In this document: in pieces, positions 33,156 to 41,723 of the stretch
How the letters are laid out: the number at the start of each line of letters is the position of its first letter
Numbering within the stretch: the first letter of the stretch is position 1
Translations under genes and position numbers: made by a program
From: Inconstantimicrobium porci
Lineage (GTDB): Bacteria > Bacillota > Clostridia > Clostridiales > Clostridiaceae
Direction: 5' to 3'
Length of the DNA: 41,723 nucleotides
NCBI RefSeq assembly: GCF_009696465.1
Contig: NZ_VULX01000023.1
Span: 1-41,723 of the forward strand
The notes under the pieces: model-generated
Told to the model about the DNA's origin: nothing
What the model saw: only the letters and a program-made list of their open reading frames with translations
Databases searched by the model: none

Positions 33156-34928
33156 TTAGCTGCTGCTTCTAGTTGAACCATTACCCTGTGATGATGACTG
33201 TCCTGGATTATTGGGTTGTCCTGGATTAGTTGGTCCATTAGGATCATCTTTTGCCTGTTTCTTTAAATCATCAATAGTCTTCATAGCTTTAACAAGAACA
33301 TCATAATTTTCAACAAGTGCTTTCTGATCGTCTGTAAGTTTATCATATGCTGCTCTTGCTTTATTTACAGCTTCTTCATCCTTCAAAGTTATTGGATCTG
33401 GAAGTGATGATATCATATCTGTTACTGCTTTAGCAGCCTTTTTATCATTATCCTTCTTCACAAGGTCATTAAGAACCTGTTCATCAGAAGCAAGTTTATC
33501 ATAATTATATACAAGTGATTTCTCTGAATCAGTAAGCGCACCATATGCATCAAGTGCAGCATTAATTTTATCCTTATCATCTAATGAGACTGCTGATGGT
33601 TCTGGAAGATTATCAATCATCTTTATTACTGCAAGTGCAGTACTTTCAGCATCACTTGATGGACTAATATAAACTGAAGATGTTGAAGATGGACCACAGA
33701 CACTTCCACTGTGAATTTTGATAACTTTTTGCAGTTATCAAAAACTGAAATTCCAAAACTATCTGCCTTAAGTTCTTTTATAATGCTGTGACCTGAAATA
33801 TCTGTATAAGCTATAGATTTCCCGCCAGCAATTATATTCTTTGGTGCATAAGAATTTATGCTTGCAACTGAAAGAGAACTGTCATAACTTGAAGGCGAAC
33901 CTATAATACCTGTATCAGGATTAGTTGACAGAGGCATATCTCCTGCAGTTGAACTGTATGAAGAACTAAAAGCATTACCTGCTGAAACAACAAGATTTAT
34001 ACCATTATTTGATACTGAATTATAAATCCTACTTATTAAGCTATCACTCTCTTCACTTTCAAATCCTCCACTTGAACCAAGACTCATATTAATAACATCT
34101 GCTCCAAGTATTACTGAATCATTAAGTGCTGCAAGTATATCTACAGTCTGAGCACCACCAGATTTATCTGAAAACACCTTCATTATCATAAGCTGGGCAT
34201 CTGGTGCTACACCAGTAAGCTTGTCATCGTTACCAGCAATTATGCCAGCAACATGTGTACCATGATCATTACCATATTTCGTTACTGAAGCTTCAGTAGG
34301 CATTACCTCCTCATCAACATCAGCATAATCGAATGTATAGGGAACTTTTGCACTTTTAAAGACTGTATCAACATCACATGAAGTTTCCTGATATGCAATA
34401 GTGTCGCTAAATACATTTGATATTGTTTCTTTTGTCATAGAATAGTAAGCTGGAGATTTCTTAAAGGCAGAATGTTTATAATCAAGACCTGTATCGATTA
34501 CAGCTACTTTCATACCCGAACCTTTAAAATCAGATTTATTGTTGTCCTTTTTAGAATCTGCAGTAGTTTTTGAATTTTCCTCTACTGCTTTTGTTAAAAC
34601 TGTATTTTCATTATTTTTTTCTGTACTATTAGTAAAATAAGTTGGAGAATCACTCTTCATCTGTACAACAACCCATACCTCCCTTTCAGGATCCATGGCT
34701 TTCCCCTTAGTGTTGTAGCTTTCTTTAAGATCACCCTTAGTCTTTTCCTCAAGGATCTCTTTTGAAAAATTCTTTGTGACATCGGTTATCTTCATTTTTT
34801 CTGCATTCTGCATCTTTGCATCCCCAATAGTATATGCATGTACAGATTTCACATTAAGACCACCTAATAAGTCAGTTGCAGTAAAAAAATGAAAGTAACA
34901 CTGCCAAGCTTCTTTTCATTTTTTTCAC
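33156..34928 (-). pseudogene. Secreted subtilisin-like (S8) protease, broken by frameshifts and a deletion
   Basis: A GTG start at 34926-34928 behind AAAGGGGG opens a signal peptide MKKMKRSLAVLLSFF, but a T7 run (34883-34889) shifts the frame; with six T it continues into TATDLLGG...SVHA and the protease. Asp (VAVIDTGLDY) and His (DHGTHVAGI) of the triad are present. The GTSMA-type serine segment is missing: after YTDISG the frame goes straight to an LRR-like piece (VFDNCKKLSKFTVE). Near 33705 a second shift occurs, and in another frame the C-terminus (33156-33620) has two repeats around MIDNLPEP/MISSLPDP, then a P/G/S/N-rich tail. No activity is expected. Confidence 0.75.
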
Positions 34929-35145
34929 TATAAATAATCCCCCTTTTCTTTTTAATACTTACTGCATAAAAAATATATTAGTATATTGTGCAAAAAACAT
35001 GCTGAGACTACGAATATTTATCCGTTATTTAGTTATATTTTGTTATATTTATGCATGTTTTTCTATATACTACAGCTTTTGCACTAAAAAGTAAATATAT
35101 TATTACATAAATTATATCTTCTTCTTTAATTTTATATTTACAAAA
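34929..35145. other. Upstream region of the protease gene with an inverted repeat
   Basis: AAAAACATGC (34993-35002) recurs inverted as GCATGTTTTT (35053-35062), 50 bases apart. This could be a paired operator. I see no well-formed -35/-10 pair and no gene. Confidence 0.35.
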
Positions 35146-35183
35146 AAAGCCTAAAAACGCATTATGTAACGTTTTTAGACTTT
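35146..35183 (-). terminator. Terminator of the lic-like operon
   Basis: On the minus strand AAAG-T-CTAAAAACG pairs with CGTTTTTAG-G-CTTT, followed by T7 in all. It closes the APC permease gene. Confidence 0.8.
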
Positions 35184-35268
35184 CTTAATACACATATTAA
35201 ATTTTATTCCAGTTCCATTGATTGTCCCAAATAATTAATCATGCTTATTTATTATTTTATATATAAAT

Positions 35269-36747
35269 TTATATTAGTGGCACAAGATATATTAAAAGCG
35301 CTATCAAGGAAACTATGATTGTTCCTATCTTCCACACTCTATACTCTTTGTCCATTTTTTCTTTTTCCTGTTTACTAGGTTCTTCAATGACTCCTATCTC
35401 TTCTTCAATACTTATAAGTTCGTAATCATCGTTTCTTGTAAAGACAAACCAGTACATAACACATAGCACGCATATTACAGCAGCTGTGATTAATGCTGTC
35501 TTATCAGCAAAAATCAGCATAAATGCATAAAGAACTATTGTAACAAAGCAACCAAGCTTACCTAATGGAGCTTTATATGGTCTTATCATATCTGGCAGCT
35601 TCTTTTGAAGTCCAAGATAAGACAAGCATCCAATCATATAACATACTGCAAGAGAAATCAAAGATACTGATGCAATATAATTTATTGATCCCGTTGCAAT
35701 CAATATAATATTAATTATACCGACTAATATTACTGCAATATGAGGAGTTTTATATTTAGGATGAACTCTACCTAAGAATGATGGTAATGCTCCATCTTCT
35801 GCCATTGTATAAATATAACGTGCTGGTGCTGCAATACCTGGATTAATTGTAGATAAATCCCCACCAAAAGCAATTCCTATACAAAGCAGAATTATAGGGA
35901 ATCCTATAAGTCCTGCAGCTTTTAAACCTTCAGCATATGGCGCATCTGCAACTGCTAAAATACCATAGAACTTATGAGGTACTAAGCCAACTAAGAACCA
36001 TTGAAATAATGCATTTAAAGCAAATACAAGGAATACAGATATCTTCAGTGCTCTTGGAAGAGTGTACTGAGGATATTTTGTTTCTGCTCCCATAGATACG
36101 CAAGTTTCAAAACCTGTATAGCACCACCATACAAGACCGAATATATACATCATTTCATTAAATGGTGGTAATGAGTTCATTGCAATACCTCCAAAGTACT
36201 CCATATGTACCTTGGGAATCATATATAAGAACCAGCTTATTGCACAAGCCCAGAAGAAGAATATAAATGCTGTCTGTGCTTTTCCAGACTGTTCTATTCC
36301 TTTAAAGTTTAATAATAAGAAAATCACTACAAGAACAATTGCAATAACTCTTGAATCTAACCATGTAATATCAAGACCACACTGTTGAAGCAGAATCTTG
36401 AAGTAATTTGCAAAAGCTAAAGTTTCACCAGCACCAATTGCTACTACAGAAATTATATAATGCCAGCCAGCAAGATTAGCCCATACACGGTTAAGTCCTC
36501 TTTTTGCATAGTTATAAGTTCCACCTGCACATGGAAGTGCAGCAGACATCTCCCCATAAATAAGGCAAGGCCATACCGATATTAATAAAGCTAAAAATGT
36601 CAAACCAATAATCCAAGACCCTACAAGCCCAATTTGAGCTGACCCACATGTAAAGAGACCAACTCCAACAACTGTTCCGATTGTCATACTAATTGCTTCT
36701 TTTAATCCAAGCACTCTGACAAGCTGATTGTTTTCTGTATTCTCCAT
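35269..36747 (-). CDS. APC-superfamily permease
   Basis: 492 residues, about 12 membrane helices, with GLKEAISMTIGTVVGVGLFT in helix 1 and WPCLIYGEMSAALPCAGGTY, usual for the amino acid-polyamine-organocation family. A charged tail segment (EEEIGVIEEPSKQEKEKMDK) precedes a last helix. Substrate unknown. Its place after two choline-nucleotide-type genes suggests it brings in choline, ethanolamine or an amino acid used as a cell-surface substituent, in the role LicB plays elsewhere, though LicB belongs to another family. AAAGGGTGG precedes the ATG; 43 bases from the gene upstream. Confidence 0.85.
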   Translation of the reverse strand: MENTENNQLVRVLGLKEAISMTIGTVVGVGLFTCGSAQIGLVGSWIIGLTFLALLISVWPCLIYGEMSAALPCAGGTYNYAKRGLNRVWANLAGWHYIISVVAIGAGETLAFANYFKILLQQCGLDITWLDSRVIAIVLVVIFLLLNFKGIEQSGKAQTAFIFFFWACAISWFLYMIPKVHMEYFGGIAMNSLPPFNEMMYIFGLVWWCYTGFETCVSMGAETKYPQYTLPRALKISVFLVFALNALFQWFLVGLVPHKFYGILAVADAPYAEGLKAAGLIGFPIILLCIGIAFGGDLSTINPGIAAPARYIYTMAEDGALPSFLGRVHPKYKTPHIAVILVGIINIILIATGSINYIASVSLISLAVCYMIGCLSYLGLQKKLPDMIRPYKAPLGKLGCFVTIVLYAFMLIFADKTALITAAVICVLCVMYWFVFTRNDDYELISIEEEIGVIEEPSKQEKEKMDKEYRVWKIGTIIVSLIALLIYLVPLI

Positions 36748-36790
36748 AATTTTTCCACCCTTTATAATATTAGATATTCTTGTATAAAAA

Positions 36791-38548
36791 TCAATCTGTC
36801 AAATAATCTACATACTTCTTCGCCATTTCATACCAATTGAATAGTGCTTCCCCCATAATCGCACCACATGATTCACGGTAAAGTGCCCATACGAACCAGT
36901 AATAAGCAATAATGGCTGTATAGGCCATAAAGTGGAACTCACGTTCCTTGCTATACGTATCTCCTAGATATTCCTTAATGAATTTACATGCATCATCAAA
37001 ATCATACATTGCATCAACAATGTAGTAGCCCACATCAATTCCTGGATCAGAATATCCTGAATATTCCCAGTCAATAAGTATTACTTCACCGTCATCTTTT
37101 ATCATCCAATTAGGCTTATAAGTATCACCATGGCAGAAACATTTTTCTACACCGTCACCTAGAGTTTTCTTATAAAGATTACCGATCTTTTCTTTTAGAC
37201 TCTCAAAATTCTTAAAACATGTTGGATCCTTCTTAAGTAGCAGGTTCTCCATATCAAGTGCATCTTCCCATGGCTTCATACCATAATCAACACTAACAGG
37301 TGCTTTATGCAATTGTCTTAAAACATTTAGAATTTTTTTTGAATCCTCGAAATCAGCATAATCAGGTTCACGGAAGCTATGAATAAACTTTGAAATCTTC
37401 CATCCTTCATTAACATCCATATAGATATAAGTCGGATCTATGCCAACTTCTTTTGCTAATTCTAATGATCTTTTTTCATGTCTTCTGTTAATAATGCTTT
37501 CAGTTCCATCACCTGGATGTCTGTAAATATAATCAACATCCTTTATTTTAAATATAAATGAAGTATTAGTCATACCTTCACTTACATTTCTGAAATCAAC
37601 AATATCCTCCTCATCACAGCGGAAAACAAGTTTAATATTTCTGATAATTTCACTATGAGTGTGACCTACATACTGACTATCGAATTCTCTAAGCTGCTCA
37701 AAATAATCAAATTCAAATATTGAATCCTCAGTATACTCCTTTAAGTACATTGCAGGTAGCTTTGATAAATTATCCGCAACCAACATCTCCCAGAATGCTT
37801 CATTATAAATACCAACTTCTCTATCTGCTTCAGCAAGTTCTATAAAATGATCTGAAAAATCTTTCTGCCAGAATGAATGGCCCATAACTATCTGCCCCTG
37901 GTCACAGCCCTTTTTCATATTAACAATTCTGTTTTCTTCATCAGACTCAACATACATTTCATTTGTTTTCTTATAAACATTATATCCTGCATAGAATGTC
38001 TGATACTCAAACTGGTTGAATGGATTCTCCACAAAGTAGTTATCACATGAACATAAATATGTATTGTGAAGTTCATTTCTAGCAAGATATACACTTTCAA
38101 TATTATTCTTAATATTGTAAGATGAATTAAATATAAACTTAACATGATATTTTTCCTTTAAGAAGAAAAACATCTCCTGCTTGTAACCAAGAACAACAGT
38201 TATATCTGTTATACCAGCTTCTATTAGTTGATTTATCTGTCTCTCAATAAGCTTTTCACCTTTTACCTCATAAAGTCCTTTAGGCTGCTCTAAAGACAAT
38301 GGAATAAATCTAGTTGAAGGTCCAGCTGCAAGGATTACGGCATTCTGCACTCTATAAGGTTCAAGTGCCTTAAGTCCCTTATCTGTAAGCTTTCTAGACT
38401 TTTCATCAATATATCCGTTAGCCACAAGATTTTCAAAGTCTTTAACTGACTTTAATGACTGATTTAAAAAAGTATCTATTGAAACCTTCTGTCTGCCTTT
38501 TTCGATGTTATAAATATTATTAAGAATATAAAATTCTTTTTTATTCAT
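36791..38548 (-). CDS. Winged helix - nucleotidyltransferase - choline kinase-like fusion (LicC/LicA type)
   Basis: 585 residues in three parts. Residues 1-65: winged helix resembling MarR-type domains, ending GLKALEPYRV. Residues 66-290: nucleotidyltransferase with VILAAGPSTRFIPLS and EQPKGLYEVKGE, like CTP:phosphocholine cytidylyltransferase LicC. Residues 300-585: choline/ethanolamine kinase-like domain with CFCHGDTYKPNWM (catalytic Asp) and LIDWEYSGYSDPGID (metal-binding Asp). Together they could turn choline into CDP-choline in one protein. GAGAGG lies before the ATG. Middle gene of the operon. Note GPSTR where LicC usually has GLGSR. Confidence 0.85.
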   Translation of the reverse strand: MNKKEFYILNNIYNIEKGRQKVSIDTFLNQSLKSVKDFENLVANGYIDEKSRKLTDKGLKALEPYRVQNAVILAAGPSTRFIPLSLEQPKGLYEVKGEKLIERQINQLIEAGITDITVVLGYKQEMFFFLKEKYHVKFIFNSSYNIKNNIESVYLARNELHNTYLCSCDNYFVENPFNQFEYQTFYAGYNVYKKTNEMYVESDEENRIVNMKKGCDQGQIVMGHSFWQKDFSDHFIELAEADREVGIYNEAFWEMLVADNLSKLPAMYLKEYTEDSIFEFDYFEQLREFDSQYVGHTHSEIIRNIKLVFRCDEEDIVDFRNVSEGMTNTSFIFKIKDVDYIYRHPGDGTESIINRRHEKRSLELAKEVGIDPTYIYMDVNEGWKISKFIHSFREPDYADFEDSKKILNVLRQLHKAPVSVDYGMKPWEDALDMENLLLKKDPTCFKNFESLKEKIGNLYKKTLGDGVEKCFCHGDTYKPNWMIKDDGEVILIDWEYSGYSDPGIDVGYYIVDAMYDFDDACKFIKEYLGDTYSKEREFHFMAYTAIIAYYWFVWALYRESCGAIMGEALFNWYEMAKKYVDYLTD

Positions 38549-38565
38549 AATTCTTTTCCTCTCAT

Positions 38566-39480
38566 TTAGTTAGGATAATTTTTATAAGCAGGGTCTAGAA
38601 GAACAAGCTCATAAAAATTATCAATTTCTATAATATCAGATTTTTTGCACTGTCTGATTTCAACATTGTACTTCTCTTTACGTAAATTAAGCGGAATGAA
38701 CTCCCAGAAAATATCCTTACCATCTTCAGCTGCATAACATTCTGCAAGGTCTCTTCTAAGCTTTGCACTATCTTCTTTATTCCAGTATGAAATTCCGTAA
38801 GCATTGAAGCAGTACTTACCACCTTTTTTATAATTAACAGCATGGCCATCTTGTAATTCAAAGCACCAGTCATCTGTTTCAAGTGAATATGAACCAAGAT
38901 AATTGCTAGTATACTGATACTTACAGATAATCTCTGGATTAGAAACCATTAAATCTGCTTCACAGATATAACATTCATCAATCTTATCAAGTACTGCCAT
39001 AGTTGAAGAAATGTTATTTGTCTTGTCATAAACATCATTATCTACAAGCTTAATAAATGGATACTTTTCAAGCAGCTCATCCATCTTTTCTTTCTTATAT
39101 CCACGTACTAAAGTAATATCTTTAATATCACAAGCTACAAGTGCATCTATAACAGTATCTACAATTCTTCTACCATTCACCTTAACAAGAGGCTTTGGTG
39201 TATCAAGAGTAACTGGCACCATTCTAGAACCAAAACCAGCAGCAAGAATAACTGCTCTCTTTACACGATATGGTTCTAATGCTTCAAGGCCTCTTTTAGT
39301 GATTTCTAATTTATTTCCTTCCTTTTCAATCATTTCATTCTGTATTAAATAATCAAGAGAGTTGCTTATTTCTGTTCCTGATATATTCAAAGTATCAGAA
39401 AGCATTCTATGTGTATATTCCTGTAATTTATTCTTTTCTATAAAAGCAAGTAATTCAAATTGATAACGAGTAATATTCAT
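38566..39480 (-). CDS. Winged helix - nucleotidyltransferase (LicC-like)
   Basis: 304 residues. Residues 1-70 form a winged helix (NISGTEISNSLDYLIQNEMIEK), ending GLEALEPYRV exactly like the next protein, so the two share an ancestor. The rest is a nucleotidyltransferase with VILAAGFGSRMVPVT and TPKPLVKVNGR, closest to phosphocholine cytidylyltransferases. The predicted product is CDP-choline or a similar activated alcohol for cell-surface decoration. AAGGAG precedes the ATG; first gene of the operon, 17 bases from the next one. Confidence 0.86.
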   Translation of the reverse strand: MNITRYQFELLAFIEKNKLQEYTHRMLSDTLNISGTEISNSLDYLIQNEMIEKEGNKLEITKRGLEALEPYRVKRAVILAAGFGSRMVPVTLDTPKPLVKVNGRRIVDTVIDALVACDIKDITLVRGYKKEKMDELLEKYPFIKLVDNDVYDKTNNISSTMAVLDKIDECYICEADLMVSNPEIICKYQYTSNYLGSYSLETDDWCFELQDGHAVNYKKGGKYCFNAYGISYWNKEDSAKLRRDLAECYAAEDGKDIFWEFIPLNLRKEKYNVEIRQCKKSDIIEIDNFYELVLLDPAYKNYPN

Positions 39481-39567
39481 CTTTTAATCTCCTTCTATCT
39501 ATGTATATAACATGATATATTCCATTCTAAACTTAATTTCATAAAATGCATACTATTTCCTAAATAT
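39481..39567. other. Leader of the lic-like operon
   Basis: About 80 AT-rich bases between the promoter and the ATG on the minus strand, with AAGGAG near 39490. No riboswitch or terminator is seen. Confidence 0.5.
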
Positions 39568-39596
39568 ACTATAAGATTAGTGTGATATATTGTCAA
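39568..39596 (-). promoter_or_regulatory. Promoter of the lic-like operon
   Basis: On the minus strand TTGACA (39596-39591), 17-base spacer, TATAGT (39573-39568). Consensus -35 box and ideal spacing. Confidence 0.8.
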
Positions 39597-39734
39597 ATAA
39601 ATTTCAAATAGACTAATATTCATAATGGCAATTATTATTTTATACACCATAGCTTATTTCAGAAAAAAGCAAATGCTTTCCAAGCCAATAATGTTACTAA
39701 GAATAACAAAAACATCGGTACACAGTTAGAAATA

Positions 39735-39763
39735 TTGCATTTGTATCAATTAGGCTGTATAAT
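39735..39763 (+). promoter_or_regulatory. Promoter of the XRE-UDP-sugar dehydrogenase gene
   Basis: TTGCAT (39735-39740), 17-base spacer, TATAAT (39758-39763); transcription would start near 39770, inside a palindrome. Confidence 0.8.
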
Positions 39764-39782
39764 AATAACATATGCTATTATT
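39761..39782. promoter_or_regulatory. 22-bp near-perfect palindrome (operator candidate)
   Basis: The two 11-base halves (AATAATAACAT and ATGCTATTATT) are complementary at 10 positions. It overlaps the end of the -10 box and the likely transcription start, a classic repressor position. The XRE domain of the gene it controls is the obvious candidate ligand. Confidence 0.6.
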
Positions 39783-39830
39783 TAAAATAACATTTATTAT
39801 TGTTTTTATTAGAAAGGGTTGATAATACTT

Positions 39831-41315
39831 ATGAAAAAACTGTCTCTATCTTTACTTGCAAACAAAATTATAGATACAAGAAAAGAAAAGAACATTACCC
39901 AACAAGACTTAGCTAACCTTACTGGGATTAATCGAGCCATGATCAGCCGTATTGAATCTCTTGATTATATACCATCTATCCCACAGTTAGAAAAGTTAGG
40001 TGAAGTACTTAATTTTGAACCTTCAGATTTATTCATAAACGAAATCAAAAACAACACAAACAACGAATACTTACATTATAATATAGCAGTTGCTGGTACA
40101 GGATATGTTGGCTTATCAATAGCAACTTTATTGTCTCAACATAATCATGTTACTGCCGTAGACATCATTCCAGAAAAAGTTCAAATGATTAATGATAGAA
40201 AATCTCCTATTCAAGATGATTACATAGAAAAATACTTGGCTGAGAAAGATTTAGATCTTACTGCAACTTTAGATGGTGAAGCTGCATATAGGGATGCTGA
40301 TTTTGTAGTTATTGCTGCACCAACAAACTATGACAGCCAGAAAAACTATTTTGATACTTCTGCCGTAGAAGCAGTTATAGAATTAGTTATGAAAGTAAAT
40401 CCAGATGCTATCATGGTTATCAAATCAACTATTCCAGTTGGATACACAGAAAACGTACGTAAAAAATATAATACAAAAAATATTATATTCAGTCCAGAAT
40501 TCTTAAGAGAATCAAAAGCACTATATGATAACTTATATCCAAGTCGTATCATTGTATCTACTGATGAAAATGACGAGAGACTTGTTAAAGCTTCTCAAAC
40601 ATTTGCAACTCTTCTTCAGCAAGGTGCAATTAAAGAAAACATAGATACTTTATTTATGGGATTTACAGAAGCTGAAGCAGTAAAACTTTTCGCAAATACT
40701 TATCTTGCATTACGTGTATCTTATTTTAATGAATTAGATACATATTCTGAAATGAAAGGATTAGATACTAGCGCAATAATAAATGGAGTATGTCTTGATC
40801 CAAGAATTGGAACTCATTACAATAATCCAAGCTTTGGCTATGGTGGATACTGCCTGCCAAAAGATACAAAACAGCTACTAGCCAACTACAATGATGTACC
40901 TCAGAATATGATGAGTGCAATAGTAGAAAGTAATCGTACTAGAAAAGATTTCATAGCAGATAGAGTATTAAATCTAGCAGGTTACTACGATTATAATGAT
41001 CACGGAAATTATAATCCAGAACAAGAAAGAGAATGTATAATTGGAGTTTATCGTTTAACCATGAAGAGCCACTCAGATAACTTCCGTCATAGTAGTATTC
41101 AAGGAGTTATGAAGCGTATAAAGGCTAAAGGAGCTAAAGTTATCATCTATGAACCAGCATTAGAAAATGGAACTACTTTCTTTGGTAGCAAAGTTGTAAA
41201 TAACTTAGATGAATTTAAGAAAAAATCTCAAGCTATTATTGCTAATAGATACAATAGCTGTTTAGATGATGTAGAAGAAAAAGTCTATACAAGAGATTTA
41301 TTTAGAAGAGATTAA
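39831..41315 (+). CDS. XRE helix-turn-helix fused to UDP-glucose 6-dehydrogenase-like enzyme
   Basis: 494 residues. Residues 1-65 are an XRE domain ([21 protein letters not shown]). From about 75 on it is a nucleotide-sugar dehydrogenase: [19 protein letters not shown] binds [14 protein letters not shown] and [14 protein letters not shown] belong to the family, and C341 in [12 protein letters not shown] is the catalytic cysteine. It would oxidise a UDP-sugar to its uronate for polysaccharide. All key residues are kept, so both functions may be active. ATG 39831 follows AAAGGG at 12 bases; a TTG at 39819 lies too close to it. Divergent to the lic-like operon. Confidence 0.9.
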   Translation: MKKLSLSLLANKIIDTRKEKNITQQDLANLTGINRAMISRIESLDYIPSIPQLEKLGEVLNFEPSDLFINEIKNNTNNEYLHYNIAVAGTGYVGLSIATLLSQHNHVTAVDIIPEKVQMINDRKSPIQDDYIEKYLAEKDLDLTATLDGEAAYRDADFVVIAAPTNYDSQKNYFDTSAVEAVIELVMKVNPDAIMVIKSTIPVGYTENVRKKYNTKNIIFSPEFLRESKALYDNLYPSRIIVSTDENDERLVKASQTFATLLQQGAIKENIDTLFMGFTEAEAVKLFANTYLALRVSYFNELDTYSEMKGLDTSAIINGVCLDPRIGTHYNNPSFGYGGYCLPKDTKQLLANYNDVPQNMMSAIVESNRTRKDFIADRVLNLAGYYDYNDHGNYNPEQERECIIGVYRLTMKSHSDNFRHSSIQGVMKRIKAKGAKVIIYEPALENGTTFFGSKVVNNLDEFKKKSQAIIANRYNSCLDDVEEKVYTRDLFRRD

Positions 41316-41321
41316 TTTTAT

Positions 41322-41360
41322 GCAGGCTTGTCAATATTATGGCAGCCTGCTTCTTTTTTG
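41322..41360 (+). terminator. Terminator of the dehydrogenase gene
   Basis: GCAGGCT (41322-41328) and AGCCTGC (41344-41350), then TTCTTTTTTG. Confidence 0.85.
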
Positions 41361-41369
41361 TTTATAATA

Positions 41370-41399
41370 AATGGTCCCACATTATCATGTAGAACCATT
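41370..41399 (-). terminator. Hairpin after the truncated gene
   Basis: On the minus strand AATGGTTCTACAT pairs with ATGTGGGACCATT at 13 positions (two G-U) around GATA; the following T-run is weak (TTATTATA). It probably terminated the gene whose tail lies at 41434. Confidence 0.55.
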
Positions 41400-41433
41400 A
41401 TTTATTTAAATCATTTATAATAATTAAGTTATA

Positions 41434-41529
41434 CTATCTCTTAAGGAAACTGAATAGTCCCTTTTTCTTTTTTTCTATCTTTCTTCCTGTAAATTCAATT
41501 TCCTTATTATCAAGAAGTTTTTCTGAAGA
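41434..41529 (-). pseudogene. 3' end of an unidentified gene cut off by the IS30-type element
   Basis: The minus-strand frame reads SSEKLLDNKEIEFTGRKIE, then KKKKGLFSFLKR and TAG. The upstream side stops in frame at about 41530, where the IS begins. The protein ended in a basic tail; its family cannot be told from 31 residues. Confidence 0.5.
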
Positions 41530-41530
41530 C

Positions 41531-41723
41531 TAATTGTATAATGAAATTGAACCAATAAAAAATCCATAGTGATTACCCGTGTTATAATTAAGTTGTGAAA
41601 CCAAAATAACAAGGAGGATAATCACTATGAATTACCCAAATCATAACACAGAATCACGTAAAAATAAACACTTGAATTTCAAAGAGCGCATGACTATAGA
41701 AATACGCCTTGCAGACGGTTGCT
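41531..41723 (+). mobile_element. IS30-family insertion sequence, left part
   Basis: A leader of about 95 bases and the start of a transposase gene run to the window edge. The left boundary near 41531 is inferred from where the neighbouring frame breaks; terminal repeats cannot be confirmed without the right end. Confidence 0.5.
41627..41723 (+). CDS. IS30-family transposase, N-terminal part (partial at window edge)
   Basis: After AAGGAGG the frame reads MNYPNHNTESRKNKHLNFK and ERMTIEIRLADGC. The KHLNFKERMTIEIRLADG stretch matches the N-terminal helix-turn-helix of IS30-type transposases, where a 'hL(t/n)..eR..Ie..l..G' pattern is usual. The catalytic DDE domain lies outside the window. Confidence 0.7.
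   Translation, partial: MNYPNHNTESRKNKHLNFKERMTIEIRLADGC

Overview
The window is AT-rich, uses AGA/ATA/TTA codons heavily, has strong GGAGG ribosome binding sites and many TTG/GTG starts, and carries a sporulation gene (yunB), a lysine and a glycine riboswitch, and several clostridial families (DUF3867-like protein, JAMM-HflX fusion, licC/licA-like genes). This points to a spore-forming Clostridium (cluster I or close). It reads as chromosome: housekeeping genes mixed with transporters, with insertion sequences at both ends (3' tail of an IS21-type istB at 2-73, start of an IS30-type transposase from 41627).

Layout. 1-1.7 kb: IS21 remnant, a gene-poor stretch and a tyrosine recombinase. 1.7-8.3 kb: yebC; a nucleotidyltransferase-mocR-yigZ operon; hflX with an N-terminal JAMM domain; hpt. 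8.3-12.2 kb: truncated DJ-1/PfpI gene, yunB, PBP1A. 12.3-13.8 kb: Na+/alanine symporter. 14.2-18.6 kb: XRE-cupin regulator plus potABCD (spermidine/putrescine import). 18.7-21.3 kb: ndk and a second Na+/amino-acid symporter behind a tandem glycine riboswitch. 21.4-25.4 kb: MATE exporter, dapF, an S23-type four-helix-bundle gene, a DUF3867-like gene. 25.5-27.8 kb: a GNAT gene lacking a normal start, and lysC behind a lysine riboswitch with a terminator. 28.1-33.0 kb: livFGMHK branched-chain amino-acid importer. 33.1-35.0 kb: a broken S8 protease gene. 35.1-39.6 kb: an operon of two nucleotidyltransferase genes (one fused to a choline-kinase-like domain), both with N-terminal winged helices, plus an APC permease. 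39.7-41.3 kb: divergent UDP-glucose-dehydrogenase-like protein with an N-terminal XRE domain.

The most unusual content is a family of nested-palindrome elements of about 170-225 bp between 18.6 and 29.9 kb, with remnants elsewhere. Each full copy has long outer complementary arms, whose sequence differs completely from copy to copy but stays self-complementary, enclosing a fixed order of up to five small hairpins. One long version (24080-24754) contains an intact S23/IVP-type four-helix-bundle gene, and another copy (27876-28069) still holds the first 14 codons of such a gene fused directly to its right arm. Copies lie inside transcribed leaders: one between the glycine riboswitch and its symporter, one between the lysine-riboswitch terminator and lysC, and one between livM and livG. 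I interpret them as a mobile or spreading structured element with autonomous (gene-bearing) and non-autonomous forms.

Other points of note: a 16-bp hairpin that overlaps both the ribosome binding site and a T-run at the recombinase start; a promoter-proximal terminator in front of the MATE gene; and three neighbouring sugar/choline-nucleotide enzymes that each carry a DNA-binding domain, with a near-perfect palindrome over the promoter of one of them.
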